Assembly: GCF_901933205.1 (NCBI RefSeq)
Contig: NC_044584.1
Coordinates: 16,335,501 to 16,399,500, forward strand
Reading direction: 5' to 3'
DNA from: Camarhynchus parvulus
Lineage: Eukaryota > Chordata > Aves > Passeriformes > Thraupidae
Length of the DNA stretch: 64,000 nucleotides
Shown here: one piece after another, positions 48,310 to 59,645 of the stretch
Numbering within the stretch: position 1 is the stretch's first letter
Layout of the letters: each line of letters starts with the position of its first letter
Translations under genes and position numbers: made by a program
Notes under the pieces: generated by a model
Seen by the model: the letters and a program-made list of their open reading frames with translations, nothing else
The model's database searches: none
Told to the model about the DNA's origin: nothing

Positions 48310-48865
48310 AAATTATGGAATGGGTTGGGTTGGAAGGGACCTCAAAGCTCATCTTGTTCCACCCCTGCCATGGGCAGGGACACCTTCCGTTGTTCCAGAT
48401 TCCTGCCCAGCACTGCCAGGGATCCAGGAGCAGCCACAGCTGCTCTGGGCACCCTGTGCCAGGCCCTGCCCACCCTCACAGGGAACAATTCCTAATTCCC
48501 AATATCCCATCCATCCCTGCCCTCTGGCAGTGGCAGCCATTCCCTGTGTCCTGTCCCTCCATCCCTTGTCCCCAGTCCCTCTCCAGCTCTCCTGGAGCCC
48601 CTTCAGGCCCTGGCAGGGGCTCTGAGGTGTCCCTGGATCCTTCTCCTCTCCAGGTGAGCACCCCCAGCCCTCCCAGCCTGGCTCCAGAGGGGCTCCAGCC
48701 CTTGGAGCATCCCCATGGGCTCATCTGGACTCTCTCCAGCAGCTCCACATCCTTGTGCTGTTGGGGAACCCCAGGGCTGCAGGTGTGTTCTCAGCTGAGC
48801 AGGTAAGAGGGGCAGAATCCCTCCCTTGCCCTGTGGGGATGAGCCCAGCCCACTGGGGGACATGT
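48310..48865 (-). mobile_element. CR1 LINE, 3' 550 bases
   Basis: Longest CR1 here, in reverse orientation. It starts with ATGGAATGGGTTGGGTTGGA and passes CATGGGCAGGGACACCTTCC, CAGCCACAGCTGCTCTGGGC and the GGAGCATCCCCATGGGCTCA region. It reaches GGGGCAGAATCCCTCCCTTG. Open frames on both strands through it are by-products. Confidence 0.93.
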
Positions 48866-49835
48866 GGGGCTCATCATCAATCAACTCCCCCCTGGCAAAT
48901 TCATACAGACAGCCCCAGGACACTCATGCAAAGCAGTTTTAAGGATTTGCATTTTGCCATGTCATTATCTTATGTATAACAATGCACATGGAGCTGTTGA
49001 GATTCTCCCTGTGTAGCAGGGCAAGAATTACAGGATAAAAGGTCACTGCCTATGGAATGTCACACTACAAATAACAGATCCCATAAAACACCAGTGCTCC
49101 TGTAATCGAGACAATTGTAGCCCAAACAGGAGCTAAAGGTTTTCTAGAGTGTTGCTGAGTGAAAGATGAAATTGATATTGTCACTAAAGATCCTCCAAAC
49201 AAGTCATTTTTGCCACTTGTAGCAAAGGACACGAGAGATTTTTAAACACCTAGCAGGGCACAGATGAATGCAAAATACATGGGTTGGGTTTCCTCCTGTC
49301 AGTGGAATGGTTCCTTGGAGCCCCTCTCCCCACTCCCACACACACATACATTATTCAGTGTGCTGGATGCCATCTGGAACCTGCTCCTGAAATAGCCCAG
49401 GACTTGATGACCTTCCAGATACACCACAAAAACCATTTGTTTGACAAGGGTTTGGAAGAAGGTAGTGGGTGTGTTGTTTCTGAAGGGTTTAAGCAGGCTA
49501 TTTTACAGTTTTGATTAATGCTTGATTTAATTTACTATTTGTATGTGACTGGTTTGGAGAGTGAGAGGTCACCCACTCTTAATGTTGGGTTTAATGAGTG
49601 CCTTCAGTGTTTACTGCTGAAATAAAACTGCACATAAACAAGCCCTGGCACAGGGCCTGATTCCTGCCCAGCACAGTCACTCTCTGAGGAGCTGCTGGGC
49701 TTTGTGTGACATGGGATTTTGCCTCCCCTGAGACACCAGCCAGACTTGGAGGAGCAATTGGGGCAGTGTGTCTGCAGCTCACTGCTAAACTGCTCCTGAA
49801 CACCCCATCCCAGTCTGCCAAATGCTGTGTGATAA

Positions 49836-49958
49836 GTGATGTACAGGAAAAAATACAGATCCTGAAGTGATGTACAGGAAAAAATACAGATCCTGAAGAT
49901 ATGTGGAAAAATTTTTTTCACTGATGTACAGAGAAAAAATACAGATCCTGAAGATCAT
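49836..49958. repeat. 31-bp tandem repeat, three copies
   Basis: GTGATGTACAGGAAAAAATA at 49836 and again, identical, at 49867. A third, slightly changed copy (CTGATGTACAGAG) lies at 49920 after a 22-base spacer. Confidence 0.93.
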
Positions 49959-51805
49959 GGCCTGTGTAAGCATATGAAGAATTAAATCATAAACTGTTGC
50001 ATAAAATAAAGATAAAAACCTGACAATTCCTCATTCTACTCATTTCCCCCTTTTCCTTACAACTGCCCATGTTTTAAAGCACAGGATTCAGAGGCTGTGG
50101 CAAGGACAAAGTTTTTGAATATGATATGAAAGATGATGAATGATCGATGGTGTGATTAAAAGAGCAGAGTGTGGAGAAGAGGGCATGGTCACAGTGCTGC
50201 AATGAGGTTAATGATCTTGCTTTGGTTATTTAGATGGGATAAATAATTCCAGCATCACACAGCTTTCTACTTCCTGACAGCAAAAGAGACTGGGCCCTCA
50301 TATAACAGCAGTGGAATTGCTACCTGTGTAAATACCAAGCATTGGTTCAAAGCAAGAAATGTACTTCTGTAGAAAACTAGGAGAGAAGTTCAGACAGATA
50401 TCACATAATTAACTCCAGGACATCTATCAGGGCAAGCCTGTAAATAAATATCTGTTTCTTTGAGTTCAAAGCCAGGAATTGGCATTTAAAGACACAGAAA
50501 AATGTTCTGCGTGTCATCCTGTGCATCAAAAATAATTTCTGTGGAATAGGAGGGGCAGGGGGGAGAACCTACTGAAATGATAAATTTCTATATGAGAAAA
50601 TGAAAGAATAAATGAACATTTTCTATTTTCTGAGATGGATGAAGAGCCCATTTGACAGTGCACCTTAGAGACAGCTGCCTTGTCCCCCATTTCTGCAGGA
50701 AGGGTTTCCCTGCTCAGCACACAGCGTGTGAACCACGTTTGCAATGAACTGCCGGGTGTTTGTGTAGAAGTCAAAGACACCTCACCCTTCACTTCTGTAT
50801 TTCTCCTCAACAACAACAGCATTTTAGTTTTACCTCTGCTGGAAATATGACATATTTCCCAAACAAACTCATCTCTCTCCACAGCCTGCCTGTACACGTG
50901 CGAATTCCCTGCTCACACATCCCCTCTCAGCTCATCATGGAGACACCCAAAAGGTTTCCAGTGCTTGGAACACAGCCCCCTGCGGCCAGGCACTCCCAGC
51001 ACACCCTTGGTGAGCCCAGCCTGTGTCTCCCCATGACATTTGAGTTTCTGATTTCTCTCTGGAGTGCTGCAATGCCCCTCAGTGCCATGTAACACTGCAT
51101 GTCTCCAGCTGCTTAAGTTGCTTATTTCCCAAAAGGTTACTCATAAAGTGCAGGTCGTGGGAATTAAGTTGTGTAGCTCCCATGGAGTACAGCAAGAATT
51201 TCACAGTAGAATCCCTGCAAATTCTTTGGGGAAATGTATTAATTTTTAATGAGTCATTAATCACTTTGCTGACTTCACAGCCAGCACTGCTGAAGCAGCC
51301 TGACATCAACAGCTAAGGATGGTGTTTATGATTTCCTAGAGAGAAGCAGAAACTGCCTTATTTGCTGGGCTGATCTGGCAGAATCCAGGGCTTTGAATAC
51401 TGGCTACTGCCACAGCTTTGCCTTTCACTGCCAGGATACTTCATCTGACTATAGAGCTGGGCATCCACTAAAAAAAAAAATCAGTCAAATGCATCAAGTA
51501 AAGCATTGAAAACCTACAGCACCTGCAGTCACTAGAAAACAATGTCCCCATGACTTGTTCACACAATAAATTCTAAAAATTTCCATGGTAAAATGCATAA
51601 TCTGAACAATGCAATTTGTGAAAGATTTTTGAGCTACAACATTGCAAACAGCATTTGTATTTAGGAGAATATTTTGGGGTTCAATCTCACAAAATGATTG
51701 GAACTGCACAGTGATTAATCAGCACTAACGAGACACACAGCACTGTGGCTGAAGAGGAAGGCATCCAACACCAGACATTTAAATATATTGATAAGGGGAG
51801 GCTGC

Positions 51806-51838
<33 letters not shown>
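51806..51838. repeat. Trinucleotide microsatellite (ATG)n
   Basis: Eleven uninterrupted ATG units. Confidence 0.98.
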
Positions 51839-53091
51839 CACAGCTTGGAGGATTTTTAGATTTAAGGAGACTTATCTGAGAGAAGATAGCTTTGCTTAGG
51901 ACTGTGGAAAATCATATGGAAAGAGAAGGTGTAGGAAATAACAGTAGTATGAAAATGCATTGCTTAGTAAAATGTTTGGGGTTTTTTAAGGAAAAATACT
52001 CATTTGAACAGAAATATGATCTTCCTACCTCAGCTCAGGTTCACAGCAGGAAGTCAGAAATACATTAATCTTAGTCCAGGTATTCTCAGTTATGAAATGG
52101 GCAGTGAAAATGAATCATACATTTTCAACAGTTTGGGGGAAGGTCTTGGAGATGCAGGAAACCTGCTCTGCTGACTTGGCTGAGTTAATTCTGTCCATAG
52201 CAGCCCCGTGGTGCTGTGGTTTGGATTTGTGGTATTAACACAGGGATGTTTGATTTACAAGCGCTGAGCAGCACTCACACAGCTTCAAGGCCTTTTCTGT
52301 CCCTCTGGATGCCCCACCAGCCAGGGGGCTCCAACAAGAAACTGGAAGGGGACAAAATATAGGGAAAATAGCAACAAAACAACCTCTCTAAATGTATTTT
52401 CTGTTTCATCAAGAATAGGGAAGGTGTTGTTACATGCAACAGGCTGTCTGCTCCATTCTTCCAGCTCTGCTTCCCAGAGCACTCACTACGTTTCAAAACC
52501 ACCAGCAATGTGTAATATATTTCCCAAAACTTTATTTATCTGAGTCAAAAAATATTCCCTGCACAGTTTGTTGCACTGAACTCTGACCAAAGAGTCGGTG
52601 CAGTTTGGAACAGTATGGACTTAGCAACAAAATAATGAGATTTTTTTTTTTCCTTTGAGAGCCCTGTAAGGAGCCATGAAAGGGCTGAATCTGTGGGTAG
52701 CTGTGACTTTGGGCAGCTCTGCAGGAGCCAGCTGGAGGGGTTGCTATGCTACCCAGTGTGGTGGAAAGCTGCAGGCAGGGCTTTGTCTGCCTTCCTGGGA
52801 GCCAAGGGGCTCCATGTTCCTGTGGAGTTAAGCAGCTTGACAAGGTGAGCCAGGAGCAAGAAAGGAGCTCTCAAAATCCTCAAATCAATTTCCTGGCAAT
52901 CTGGGAAATACGTGAGCTACACCAGGCAAATGTTTGTGCTGCAAGAAGCAAGTCCCAGCATCCAGTGAGATTCTGGGAGAAAAGCTTTCCTTCCAAACCA
53001 GAGCAGTCTGAAGCATTTAACTTTATTTTTGATTCTCTGAGAGGAGCCCAGCTATGCAAGAGTTTTAAAGTAATTGGGGAGGGAGTGAATG

Positions 53092-53478
53092 TGTGATGGT
53101 GTTCACAGGGGTCCCAGGATGAGGGAAGAGATGAGGATCTGACTCCATGTTTCAGAAGGCTGATTTATTATTTTATGATATGTATTATATTAAAACTACA
53201 CTAAAAGAATAGAAGAAAAGGTTTCATCAGAAGGTTAGCTAAGAATAGAATAGCAAAGAATGATAACAAAGGCTTGTGGCTCAGAGAGTCTGAGCCAGCT
53301 GGACTGTGATTGGCCATTAATTAGCAACAACCAACATGAGACCAATCACACCTGTGATCCACCTGTTGCATTCCACAGCAGCAGATAATCAATGTTTGCA
53401 TTTTGTTCCTGAGACCTCTCAGCTTCTCAGGAGAAAAAATCCTAAGGAAAGGATTTTTCATAAAACATGTCTGCGACA
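53092..53478 (-). mobile_element. Solo LTR, ERVK-like, intact
   Basis: 387 bases in reverse orientation running TGTGATGGTGTTCACAGG to CATGTCTGCGACA, so TG...CA. TGAATG occurs directly on both sides (53086-53091 and 53479-53484), a perfect 6-bp target duplication. In sense it has ATGAAAAATCC near the start, a CCAATCACAG block and AATAAATCAGCCTTCTGAAA, a polyadenylation signal. Confidence 0.95.
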
Positions 53479-56400
53479 TGAATGCACACACAAGTGAGAG
53501 ATCCTGAATTCACTATGAACAAGGAGATGCTTCATTTAAATTACTTTATGGGAGCTGGATAATCTTCCAACCCTGTGGATGTGACAATGAAGTTAATGTA
53601 TTATTTTGGAAAAGGCAAGAAGCAGAAGGATACTGAGAATCCAAGTACAACCAAAATTTGTGAAAATGGATTTGGTGGCATTTGTTTCAACATGTCAAAG
53701 CAATTCCTGGTATGTGGGAAAAGAGGCAAAAAATATAAGGGGTTTACTGGCACATCACATTGACTTTGACAGATGCCATTCCTTCAGCAGTGGAGCTGGT
53801 TTGGGTGTAAATAGAATTCTAAATACCAAGGCAGGAATTTTGAGGCGACAAGGGGACTTGAGCTCTTAATTTAGTTTTATACTTTTTCAGTCATTTCGTG
53901 TGCTCAACTTTGTGAAATCCTCCAGGATGGAATATCTGGAGTTTATCCTAGCCTCCAGAAGATAGCTAATTGGGTTTGTAATCAGTCAGGCACAGATCTG
54001 ACTCCAAAGCAGAAGGAAGGTTGTGTTCTGCATGAGCTGCTACCCTGATTGCAAAGAGTCCAGAAATGCAGAGACAATCAGAGGGGGATTTTTACAGCCC
54101 CCCCTCAACAATTGCTCACAGCAGTTCAGTATAAATTACTGCAGGCTAGCACATCTTATTTCTCAGTAGTGGTAGCAGGATAAAAACCGTCAATTGGGGT
54201 TTTTTCCTAGGGAAACTCTTTTAATAGTAAATCAGCAAGAGTATTCAGGTGGGCAGCAGCTTCATGCAGAGAACAGATTTTACAGAAATATAAATGTTTA
54301 AAAGGCAAAATATTTCACCTGATTAGCTTTACACCATTGTTGCTATCATTCAGTTTTCATGCATGCTACACTTGCCTGGGAGTTGATAATATCCTCCCAC
54401 AACACCAGACTCACCTAACTGCCTTCACGTCCTACAATAAAGCACAAATCTACAGAGCAGAATCAGAACAAGCAGCATGCTAACGGGGCAGCTGAACTGA
54501 AATAATAATAAAAAAAAAGACTAAAATGTTGAGCTTTCTGTTTTCCAATTCACTTTCCCCATGAGTCTTATCAATTTTCCAATCAACATTACTATATGAA
54601 TTTTCAGACAAAGCCTGACTAGACCTCTTAAAAAGACTCTTAACCACAGTTGTTCCAGAGCCACTGGCTTCTGAATTAAAGGTCATGACAGTTATAAATG
54701 AGGTTATGGGATTTTTCACTCTACTCCTTGGACTTATGTCTTCAACAGAAGTGGAAATTTAAACCAGAAACAGGATTGCAACATGACAAATGAATGAAAC
54801 TGCAAACTGCAGAGAGCAGGGCTAAGAGGAGGTCACTGGTGAGGCACTGCAATGAATTGGTGATGTTGATGTTTTGACAAGCAAATAGATCACAGAAAGG
54901 CAGGGCTTGGTGCTGGCAGTGCAGCCCTTCCTGCAACAAAACCTTCCTCCAGAATGCTGTGAACCTGGCTGATGGAACAGGTATTCTAAACCAGTATCAC
55001 AGATATCACAGGTATTTTAAACCAATACCACAGACCCTGTTCTCTCCTGTGTGTTAAATCTCTTTCTGCTCTTTCCTGATTCTTCCTTTCCCTCTGTGCC
55101 CTGACAATCTGCACAACAGAAATATTTGGCTCCTCTGCACCCCTCAGAGTTTGTGCAGTGAGCTTGGCTGGCAGCATTGCTTGCTTCAAAGCAAGGCAGG
55201 GTAAAGTAGGACTTTGTGGTCACACCAAGAAATCAATGACACACTGAAGCACTTTTTAATTAGCCCACTGTGGTCCTGAACTAACCCCCAGTTGCAGAGA
55301 TTAAATAATTGCTTATGGCATTCTCAACGTGCAGTTCACCAGAGTGAAAAGAAGACTATTGACTCAACTGCTAAGTTTTGAGGACTGATGAAGTCTTGCT
55401 GAGTGCAGAAATTCTTTTCAGTACAAAAAAACCCCAATGCAGTTTTACGACCCAGCTCCTTTGAACTATTTTAATTAAGGACTCCTATGATAAGAAAGAA
55501 GTTGAAAAGCTATTTAGCAGGAAGACAGGCTCCCATTTAAATGTTGACTCATGAAGTCAGCACTTTCAAGGGTATTACTGTACATTTGGTCTTTTCTTTT
55601 CAAAGCCATTAACTTCTGCCAGCACATTTCTATCTATCGTATGTCTTCATGATTAGGAACCTGTTAAAGTCAATATCACTTAGATATCTATTCTCTTTCA
55701 GTCACCCTTGATTTTTTCCCCTTGTCTGCCTAAATTTAGACTACAAATTTTCATAAACAACTGCTTTCACCTTTCTATTCAGATCTTCTGTAGCTGTTAT
55801 CTGGCACGAGTTCCCTGATCTAAGTGAGCCACCTTGACACAGGGCTTGAAAACCTGGCCTTAAGGACTCATTATATTTAAAAGTGCAACTAATTTAACTA
55901 GATAGTCTTTCAAAAAGGTTATTGTTGCATTCATTTTACTAGTAAAAATGTATAGGAAACATGTTAAAGGAAAATAGCATTTTTAAATGTTAGTAGCGCA
56001 GCGTAAGAATAATTAATGGTTTTGAACAAAGAATATTCATGGTCTTTCATCTTATTTCTTAACATTTAAAACAAAGAAAATCATATAAACTTGTGCTTGA
56101 TAATGCTGAGTTCATCCACCAAAATTATGCCATCTGTGCAAAACAAAAAGGAGTATTTGCCCTTCAAAGCATTCCATGACAGAAAATCAACAGAGCACTC
56201 TGGGCTTGCTATTTTTAAGAGATATTCAGCCTGTGCAGTAGGAGTCTCAAAACCCCACTTGGTTTCTCAGCAGCTTGGTAGGATCTGGATTCCTGCAGGG
56301 AATTAAGGCTGCTGCCTGTCCCTGGGGGGGAGCCCCAGCAGCAGCCAAGGCTGCCAGGACACAGAACCTGCTCCTCTGCTGCTCCTGCCCCATCAGTCAT

Positions 56401-56665
56401 CCTCTGCTAAGAAAAAGGTGAGCTTTGGCATTGAGATATAGGCCATTCATCAAGGTCAGGGGAAAAGGAAGAGAAAATCTTGGGTTTTGGGAGCAGATGT
56501 CCGGGCAGCAGGAGCAGCAGCATGAGAAGGGGAAGAAAAAGGCCAAGGAGCTGTTGGGCTGAGCACTGGGCAGGGCACAGGAAAGGATCTGAGCTGTGTG
56601 TGCTGCACTTTGGAGGTGTAAACACAACGGCACAGGAAGCACAAGACATCCACCCAAGCATGGGG
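53479..56665. other. No certain gene; one weak exon candidate
   Basis: AT-rich sequence. Apart from the weak exon at 54554-54670, I see only a small ~35-bp repeat at 54982-55035 (AGGTATT(C/T)TAAACCA). Confidence 0.4.
54554..54670 (-). CDS. Candidate internal exon, unidentified gene (weak)
   Basis: On the minus strand CATGACCTTTAATTCAG precedes 117 open bases ending GGGGAAA|GTGAAT, a poor donor. Both ends are phase 1, which matches the phase-1 donor of 58535-58597. The peptide is serine-rich and polar (for example SSQALSENSYSNVDWKIDK), as in disordered regions. The frame continues open past the donor to the next TTATTATTATTTCAG acceptor-like site. No family recognised. Confidence 0.28.
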
Positions 56666-57088
56666 TGTTGCCACATTTCTCTACACAGAGAAAAGCAAGG
56701 CACAATTCTTCCCAAGAATATTTCTGGGTTTCACATTCTCTGAACCTTGGAGAAAGGAAAAGCGCAATTCTCATCATTTGCTGTGCTTGTGTTTGTGCAA
56801 AAGTAGAATGCAATATGGAGATTGTTTACCCAGAGTGATGGTGTTTTGTTCCCTTGCCCTGTCAGGGCCAGGTGTGTGTGTGTGTTGAGACTTTCAGCTG
56901 GCAGTCACGAGATTCTGTGCAGTGTGTGCAGAGTTGAGTGCTTGGCAATTCAGTTTAGATGTAATGCAATTTAGTGTAATATAATATAGAATAATATAGT
57001 GTAATAAAGTAATTAATTAGCTTCCAATCTTAGATGGATTCAGATGCATCATTCTCTCCCCTCATCGGGGTTGCCTGGAAATACCATA
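56666..57088 (+). mobile_element. Solo LTR with TG...TA ends
   Basis: It starts TGTTGCCACATTTCTCTACA and ends GGAAATACCATA. ATGGGG lies directly on each side (56660-56665 and 57089-57094), a perfect 6-bp target duplication. It includes AGAGAAAAGCAAGGCACAAT, a (TG)n run at 56874-56885 and TAATAAAGTAATTAATTAGC. It is the same subfamily as 39569-40596, which also ends in ATA. Confidence 0.93.
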
Positions 57089-57181
57089 ATGGGGAGAACA
57101 GACCATGAATCCAGCCTGAGGCTGAAGCCCTGGGAGCTCTGCGTGATTTCTGGAATTCAGGAACTGCTGGAGCTCCTGGAC

Positions 57182-57462
57182 TGTTGAGTTAGGGATGGAA
57201 AGAAAGACTCCAGTATTCAGGTGGATCAGAAAGCTCAAGAAGAATCTTTATTAAGAAGAAGCAGCGACTTTTATAGTCTCCCTCACTAAGTGGGACTGGA
57301 TTGGTCTCAAAGTAGAAACATCTCACATTATTGGTGACTGTGAATAGTCAGAGAGATAATAGAGAGATAATAATTGTCTTAATTTTTTCCTCTAAGATTC
57401 CCAGGCTCGGCCTGGGAGAAATTATCTCTGTTCTTTTTTTGACTAAACTAAGAATCTCCACA
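57182..57462 (-). mobile_element. Solo LTR, second family, intact
   Basis: 281 bases in reverse orientation running TGTTGAGTTAGGG to AATCTCCACA, so TG...CA. CTGGAC on both sides (57176-57181 and 57463-57468) is a perfect 6-bp target duplication. In sense it carries a TATA box (CTATAAAAGTCGCTGC) and, 20 bases on, AATAAAG. It is unrelated to the commoner family and lies 94 bases from the LTR at 56666-57088. Confidence 0.92.
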
Positions 57463-58534
57463 CTGGACCACTTGGCATCTGACAGGCTGCAGGCACTCAC
57501 CAAGTTTTCCAGACTGCAAACTCATGGTTTTTTGCTGTTTAAAAGGCATCTGGATGATTTCTCCCAGTGTGGCTCCCTTTGCAGAGCATTCCAGGACTGC
57601 TGACAGGGCACCTGTGCAAGGGGGTGATGGCAGCAGCTGCCCCTGCTCTGGATGCCCCCAGGGCACAGTGAGTGCATTGTGCTCTGAACTGGGTCGGACA
57701 AACTGCATTCACACATTGCTGTGAGCAAGCTGCTCCCTTGGCACCAGACTGAGCAGGGGCAATCCTCACATTCCATCAGGAATATTCTCATTTTCTCTGC
57801 ATCAAGGGCAGGGAACCAGAGGTTCTCAGCAATAAGGGAACTCTGTTTGCTGGGGGACATTAGAGCCAGAGCTGCACAGAGGCTTGACTCATCCCCTGTC
57901 TGCTTGAGAGAAACACAGGAAGAAAACAGGATTTGAAAGGAGCCAAGCACTCCAGACCTCTAAAACCAAATGTACAATTCTGTTTTCATTTTCTTCAGTG
58001 AAGGAATATTAACCTGCCTGTATTAACTTCTATTTAGGAAGATGCTGTGAGCTTATCTTGATATTAAAGACTCTTTAGAGCACTTTCTATACTTCAGTTC
58101 TTATTTTAGTTTAACTTAATTAAAATCTTTTTGAGATTCTCTTGATGAGACACACTGAGCCTTTCAGTAACAGAATATAGATAATTATACCACGCCAAAC
58201 ATTCGGAGATACATTGAACAAAGTAAGGCTGTCCAAATTATTGTGTTAAAATAGTGTCTGCCTTATTATTTTATACATTGGGCAGGCTTGGTGCCTCTGG
58301 ATAAGATCCTAGTGATGTTTCAGGGCCTACTTTAGAATAAAAATTCATTATTATTATACTCTCACCAGAGCCAATGTGTCAGAACACCAGGACTGAAACC
58401 ATTCCTGAGGGAAACACCTCCCCAGGCCAGTGACACCCCCATACCTTTAAAGAAAATGAATATTGTAGTATTAGCTGTGAGCTGATAGAGGCTGCAGCCA
58501 AATAGAAAATTTATCCATTCTCTTTAAGTCATAC

Positions 58535-58597
58535 CTGGTTCATCACTTCCTACCATCCTATCCTTACACCTTTCTTGGAATCTCAACAAGGGGACAT
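58535..58597 (-). CDS. Candidate 63-bp internal exon, unidentified gene
   Basis: On the minus strand AATTATATCAATTTTAG is followed by 63 open bases ending GAACCAG|GTATGACTT, a strong donor. Both ends are phase 1. The peptide (DVPLLRFQERCKDRMVGSDE and one or two more residues) is charged and non-repetitive. I recognise no family. It is the rightmost member of the minus-strand exon series. Its short length makes chance harder to exclude than for the longer ones. Confidence 0.4.
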
Positions 58598-59525
58598 CTA
58601 AAATTGATATAATTATTTTCCTGAAATAAAGAACAAGTACTAAAAATTGTACGCAGGTACAGCTAGATCTTTTTATTAACAGAATGCATGTAAAAATGCA
58701 TAGAAGGTAAAAATCCATAGAAACCTGTCTTGCACTTGTACTTTGTAAGAAGAAGTATTTTGTACATATTTTGTTAAAGAATGCCAAATCTAAATAGTTT
58801 TATTGTGTGACTCAACATGGATTTTATGAATTAAAATATATTACCCTGGACTGACTGTAACTGTGCACAGATAAATACTAGCATTGGTTCAGGAGTGTGG
58901 ATTGGGCAAACCCTGTGGCATACAAATAACCTGAAGCATTAAAATGTATGCACCATGCACAGCCATCCAAGGGGAATCAGATCGAAGGTCTGAATATCTG
59001 TTTTCCAAATTAAAAATTCAAATCAGGACATGTAAAGTAGTTTAAAATAATAATTACACGAATCCCAATTAAGTAATACACAGTAATTACAAGGAGTGCT
59101 GTTAGCAGATTCCAAACAGGGTCTGGGTGCAAGGCACAGCCCAGGCAGGTGCTCCCAGACACAGGAGGAGGAGGAACCACAGGTGCCTGTGTGTCAGAGA
59201 CCAGTGAAATCCCCTCACTCCCTCCTCTGGGCTTCCTGCTACTCTGCCAACCAAAACCTTGCTGCTTTCGTGCTTTTGCAGCTTTTATGGGCTAAAATGT
59301 TCTTAATGAATGAACACCGGGCAGAATTCAGGAAACATTTTGTGGCACAAAACCAATTTATAACAAGAGAATTGTGTATGCTCTGATCAGCAACAGGAAA
59401 TCTGAGTTACTTGTTTCTAAAGTTTTGATTTTGCTTTCCAGTGTCTCATCAGGTGCTTCAGAGGACAATTGATGTCTTTATCTGCATGTGTGAACACTGC
59501 TTTAGGAAACAAAGTTTTACCTACC

Positions 59526-59645
59526 ATATTAAGCCACATTGTTGAAAGAATTGAAAATAGGAAAAAAAAGCAATATCTCAACCCCCAGAAAACCATGGGC
59601 ACAAATAGAATTCAGCTGTAGTAGTTTATTGTGGGAAAATCTTTA
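59526..59645 (-). repeat. Inverted pair C, arm 1
   Basis: Reverse complement of 63098-63218 at over 90% by eye, sharing TTCTATTTGTGCCCATGGTT, GGTTGAGATATTGC and CAACAATGTGGCTTAA. The arms are 3.5 kb apart. Confidence 0.92.

Larger units (their letters stand above)
48866..53091. other. No gene recognised
   Basis: Over 4 kb with only short tandem repeats (49836-49958 and 51806-51838). A minus-strand frame near 50686-50772 reads VFDFYTNTRQFIANVV, but its acceptor lacks a pyrimidine tract and it ends in a stop at a weak donor, so it is not annotated. Confidence 0.45.

Noticed and set aside
48239..48923. Open frames of 90-177 codons on both strands
   Set aside because: They lie within a CR1 3' end and are repeat by-products.
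50686..50772. Minus-strand peptide VFDFYTNTRQFIANVV as an exon
   Set aside because: The acceptor lacks a pyrimidine tract and an in-frame stop lies right at the only candidate donor.
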